Positions 4,504 through 5,653 of a stretch of DNA of 5,653 nucleotides are shown piece by piece. How positions within the stretch are numbered: the stretch's first letter is position 1; the number at the start of each line of letters is the position of its first letter. A program made the translations under genes and the position numbers. The notes under the pieces are model-generated. The model was not told where the DNA came from and searched no databases. It saw only the letters and a list, made by a program, of their open reading frames with translations. This stretch comes from L227-5C sp038209275 (lineage in GTDB: Bacteria > Chloroflexota > Chloroflexia > Chloroheliales > Chloroheliaceae), in NCBI GenBank assembly GCA_038209275.1, contig JBBQXW010000407.1:1-5653 (forward strand), read 5' to 3'.

Positions 4504-5547
4504 TTAGGCCGCACAGATTTCTGCTAAGAGTAATTCGAGTTCAGAACTCAGGTCAGCCCGCCCGGTTTTGTCGGCGTAATCGAGTTCGGCGAGGCGATGA
4601 TAGAGCTTGTCGAGACGCTCGGCACTGAAGTTGCGGACGAGTTCGCGGCTTTTTTCGACTACAAAGGGATGCAGACCTAACGTAGAGGCGATTTCAGAAT
4701 TACTATGGCGGGCCGCCGCCATCTCGCGAATCCGCAAAAGATTATAAATCTCGCGGCAAATCATCACAAAAATCTGGCGGGTAAATCCGGCGCGGGGCAA
4801 AGTAGTTTCGTTGCGAAGGCGATTTAGCTGCCGAATAGCTTCATCCAGTTTGCGCCGACTGAGCGCTTCAGTCAGCTTAAAGATAGAAGTTTCGCTCACC
4901 TGGGTAGTCAGCTTCTCAATCATGGCGGTGGTCACGGGCTGGCCTTCGCCTGCATAGGCCGACAATTTAAGCAACTCATTATGCAGGGCATACAGGTTTG
5001 AGCCAAGATACTGCCCCAACACCGAAGCGACGTTCGGGCCTAGCTTGATTTTTTCCTGTTTGGCGCGGTCTTCAATCCATTTTTGCAAAGCCCACTCTTT
5101 GGGCGGTACAAATTCTTTGACTACACCATCTTTAGCCACCGCTTTGTAAATCACATCGTTTTTGGCTACTTTTTGCTCTACCAAAACTACATCGCTAGAA
5201 CTGGGAGCTTGCGGGATGAACTCAACAAAGCGTTCACGGGGCGAAAGGGCTTTGGCGGCAGTGGTGCGGCCTTTAATAGTAGGGCGGGCCGCTGATTTAG
5301 GAGCAGCTTCGCTCTGAGCGCCCTTGCCGAGTTTCTCAACCAGATTATTGACAATGACCAGTTGCTTTTCGCCAAACATCGAAAAAGCCTGGGCCGCGTT
5401 CAACACTTCGTCCAGGTTAAAACCGGCCTTGTTTGCATCAATTGTGATACACGAGCCGGAATCGAGGCTATCGCCGTCGCTAGAGCGCAGGCGATTAAGT
5501 TCTTCTTTTAAGGTAAAGCGGTCTTCCCCGAAATAGAGATAAATCAT
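4504..5547 (-). CDS. holA: DNA polymerase III, delta subunit
   Basis: HolA is the wrench of the clamp loader. With gamma/tau and delta' it opens the beta sliding clamp and loads it on primed DNA. The 347-residue protein has the family's usual length and layout. It opens with the strand MIYLYFGEDRF (1-11), followed by the LVIVNNL strand (63-69). The AAA+-like fold and helical lid come next, with the YALHNELLKLSAYAG helix (186-200). The C-terminal collar has SIFKLTEALSRRKLDEAI (221-238) and ends in ELDYADKTGRADLSSELELL (321-340). No ATP-binding P-loop is visible, as expected for delta. Residues about 72-104 form an Ala/Lys-rich insert between the N-terminal strands, probably an exposed loop. 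The ATG at 5545-5547 fits the family's N-terminus, but only a weak AGG lies 11 bases upstream. It converges on tRNA-Gly. Confidence 0.93.
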   Translation of the reverse strand: MIYLYFGEDRFTLKEELNRLRSSDGDSLDSGSCITIDANKAGFNLDEVLNAAQAFSMFGEKQLVIVNNLVEKLGKGAQSEAAPKSAARPTIKGRTTAAKALSPRERFVEFIPQAPSSSDVVLVEQKVAKNDVIYKAVAKDGVVKEFVPPKEWALQKWIEDRAKQEKIKLGPNVASVLGQYLGSNLYALHNELLKLSAYAGEGQPVTTAMIEKLTTQVSETSIFKLTEALSRRKLDEAIRQLNRLRNETTLPRAGFTRQIFVMICREIYNLLRIREMAAARHSNSEIASTLGLHPFVVEKSRELVRNFSAERLDKLYHRLAELDYADKTGRADLSSELELLLAEICAA

Positions 5548-5565
5548 TGTTTAGCAAACCTGGAG

Positions 5566-5581
5566 GTTAAAGAGTTAAAGG
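5566..5581. repeat. Two-copy octamer repeat GTTAAAG(A/G)
   Basis: GTTAAAGA (5566-5573) is followed directly by GTTAAAGG (5574-5581). It lies upstream of holA, where a ribosome binding site or promoter would be expected, and no better signal is seen there. It is similar in size to the other short tandem repeats in the window. Confidence 0.55.
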
Positions 5582-5601
5582 GAGTAAAATTGAAATATAA
5601 A

Positions 5602-5653
5602 CGCCCTGCCAGGCCGTGTGCCACTAGGTTTCGAACCTGCAAGCGCAGGTGGG
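5602..5653. other. Right-edge GC-rich segment with hairpins, possibly a truncated structured RNA
   Basis: This stretch is richer in G+C than the AT-rich DNA before it and carries two stems. AGGTT-TCG-AACCT lies at 5626-5638, and ACCTGC-AAGC-GCAGGT at 5635-5650; they overlap. The GGTTTCGAACC core recalls a tRNA T-arm, but neither strand gives a five-pair T stem with a canonical loop, so a tRNA is unlikely. The GGCCGTG and ACCTGCAA blocks faintly recall the 5' domain of long bacterial signal recognition particle RNAs. That is a guess from memory, and the segment is cut by the window end. Confidence 0.25.

Noticed and set aside
5083..5536. Three small frames on both strands (5083-5295, 5187-5375, 5324-5536)
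   Set aside because: All lie within holA, whose frame carries the conserved family sequence from end to end.
5602..5653. tRNA T-arm (GGTTCGAAACC) on the minus strand
   Set aside because: Only three pairs form around the loop, the next two positions mismatch, and no acceptor stem, anticodon arm or CCA fits.

Overview
The window reads as part of a bacterial chromosome with mid-range base composition. Gram type cannot be read directly. A Chloroflexota source is my best guess. It rests on the style of the intergenic DNA (short heptamer tandem repeats, GTAGGGG...CCCCTAC inverted repeats, a hairpin-rich element carrying CACCCTGACGAAGG) and on a secreted lipoprotein whose C-terminal motif (W-x-D-x-S-L-G-C-P-x-P-G ... 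Y-E-Y-H-T-D ... C) I associate with that phylum. This is inference, not proof, and cyanobacteria share some of these traits.

Layout from left to right. (1) A heptamer tandem repeat at the left edge. (2) A minus-strand PlsC-type 1-acylglycerol-3-phosphate acyltransferase, 29-715. It has a good ribosome binding site and a roughly 150-nt leader. Its near-consensus promoter (TTGACA-17-TAATAT, extended -10) is overlapped by a 24-bp palindrome that looks like a repressor operator. (3) A mobile-element-like inverted-repeat block, about 921-1072. (4) A minus-strand lipoprotein gene, 1080-1658, starting at TTG. (5) A 520-bp divergent spacer with two sigma70-like promoters pointing right and a 71-bp inverted repeat between them. 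(6) A plus-strand membrane sensor histidine kinase, 2181-4130, with no response regulator beside it. (7) A perfect-consensus promoter, then tRNA-Gly(GCC), 4243-4317, and a bidirectional terminator at 4365-4400. (8) A second GTAGGGG...CCCCTAC inverted repeat, 4423-4503, touching the stop codon of (9) minus-strand holA, the DNA polymerase III delta subunit, 4504-5547. (10) A right-edge segment with hairpin potential that may be the start of a structured RNA cut by the window end.

The genes do not form one pathway. plsC makes phosphatidic acid for membranes, holA loads the replication clamp, the tRNA serves translation, and the kinase and lipoprotein are accessory surface or signalling genes. 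The strongest leads are the operator and promoter arrangement of plsC, the two inverted repeats that share one nested-hairpin architecture with different stem sequences, and the orphan Cache-type kinase. I found no convincing new defence, mobile or biosynthetic system here.
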